Shown here: in pieces, positions 4,830 to 5,186 of the stretch | How the letters are laid out: every line of letters starts with the position of its first letter | Position numbering within the stretch: position 1 is the stretch's first letter | Origin: Leucobacter sp. | GTDB taxonomy: Bacteria > Actinomycetota > Actinomycetes > Actinomycetales > Microbacteriaceae | Direction: 5' to 3' | NCBI GenBank assembly: GCA_031178565.1 | Contig: JAPSIU010000217.1 | Span: 1-5,186, forward strand | Length of the DNA: 5,186 nt | Program-made: the position numbers and the translations under genes | The notes under the pieces: generated by a model | The model's input: the letters and a program-made list of their open reading frames with translations, nothing else | Databases searched by the model: none | What the model was told of the DNA's origin: nothing

Positions 4830-5186
4830 GTGCGACTGACCGACCTGGCGGAGCGGCTGAGGGGAAGCGGCCTCGAGGTCGACGATTCCCCGAGACGGCT
4901 CACGGAGTACTCCTATGACGCCTCGAACTACCGCGTGCGCCCGCGCGCCGTGGTGTTCCCGCGCACGGCGGACGACTGCCGGGAGGTGCTGCGCGTCGTC
5001 CGCGAAGCCGGTGTCCCGCTCACGATGCGCGGAGGGGGCACCTCGATGGCGGGCAACGCCGTCGGCGAGGGGTTGGTCGTGGACCTCTCCCGCTACCTCT
5101 GCTCCATAGATGAGATCGATTCGAAGACCTCCTCCGTGTGGGTCGACGCCGGAGCGGTGCTCGGCGAGTTGCGCCGGCCTGAAGCT
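4830..5186 (+). CDS. FAD-linked oxidase (GlcD/YdiJ type), 3' end outside window
   Basis: Only the first 119 residues are present and the frame runs off the right edge. The start is GTG at 4830, the only suitable codon after an in-frame stop at 4812-4814; its ribosome site is weak. LTEYSYDASNYRVRPRAVVF (24-43) and PRTADDCREVLRVVREAGVP (44-63) open an FAD-binding PCMH fold. MRGGGTSMAGNAVGEG (66-81) is the glycine-rich pyrophosphate-binding loop. Family members oxidise D-2-hydroxy acids such as D-lactate, glycolate or D-2-hydroxyglutarate. The SYDASNYR start is typical of the large FAD plus Fe-S fusion proteins (about 900-1000 aa, YdiJ-like), so a C-terminal Fe-S part is expected downstream. The 15-nt gap to the aminotransferase gene implies co-transcription. 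Confidence 0.88.
   Translation, partial: MRLTDLAERLRGSGLEVDDSPRRLTEYSYDASNYRVRPRAVVFPRTADDCREVLRVVREAGVPLTMRGGGTSMAGNAVGEGLVVDLSRYLCSIDEIDSKTSSVWVDAGAVLGELRRPEA

Noticed and set aside
4427..5109. Open frames 4427-4903 (minus) and 4915-5109 (plus)
   Set aside because: They have Ser/Arg-rich translations typical of wrong frames in high-GC DNA; the true frame at 4830 onward encodes a clear FAD-binding domain.

Overview
The window comes from a high-GC actinobacterium, most likely a member of the Microbacteriaceae (inference). The grounds are the strong G/C third-position bias of the chromosomal genes, GTG starts without clear ribosome sites, and the character of the apt, class III aminotransferase and FAD-oxidase proteins. 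It has two halves that meet at a tRNA-Arg gene.

Left half (1 to about 2650): this looks like accessory DNA, probably one end of an integrated prophage or related element lying against the 3' end of tRNA-Arg(ACG). Two small rightward genes overlap by ATGA. The first, open at the left edge, has a CxxCxxCxxC cluster. The second is a phage-type Cys/His-finger protein with a terminase-small-subunit-like helical tail. A long hairpin (813-857) separates them from a leftward two-gene unit: a 351-aa membrane-anchored PASTA protein followed 3 nt later by an 82-aa LITAF-like zinc-ribbon membrane protein. Divergent from this unit is an XRE-type regulator. The shared intergenic region holds two 18-bp imperfect palindromes repeated at a 20-bp pitch, with a symmetrical -10-like element between them. 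No integrase or terminase large subunit is visible, so the prophage reading is inferred from position, gene type and lower GC.

Junction (about 2565-2730): there is a strong hairpin terminator, then a complete 77-nt tRNA-Arg(ACG) with encoded CCA on the minus strand.

Right half (2730-5186): this is chromosomal housekeeping DNA, all rightward and about 70% GC by local count. apt (purine salvage) probably starts on a leaderless GTG. A GabT-like PLP aminotransferase comes next, with its own candidate promoter and dyad. The 5' end of a GlcD/YdiJ-type FAD-linked oxidase follows 15 nt later and runs off the window. The last two look co-transcribed and suggest amino-acid or amine catabolism, in which transamination is linked to oxidation of a hydroxy acid.

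The part most worth a second look is the XRE regulator with its paired operators and the PASTA plus LITAF-like membrane-protein unit. It could be a cell-envelope or exclusion module carried by the element, but its function is unknown from sequence alone.
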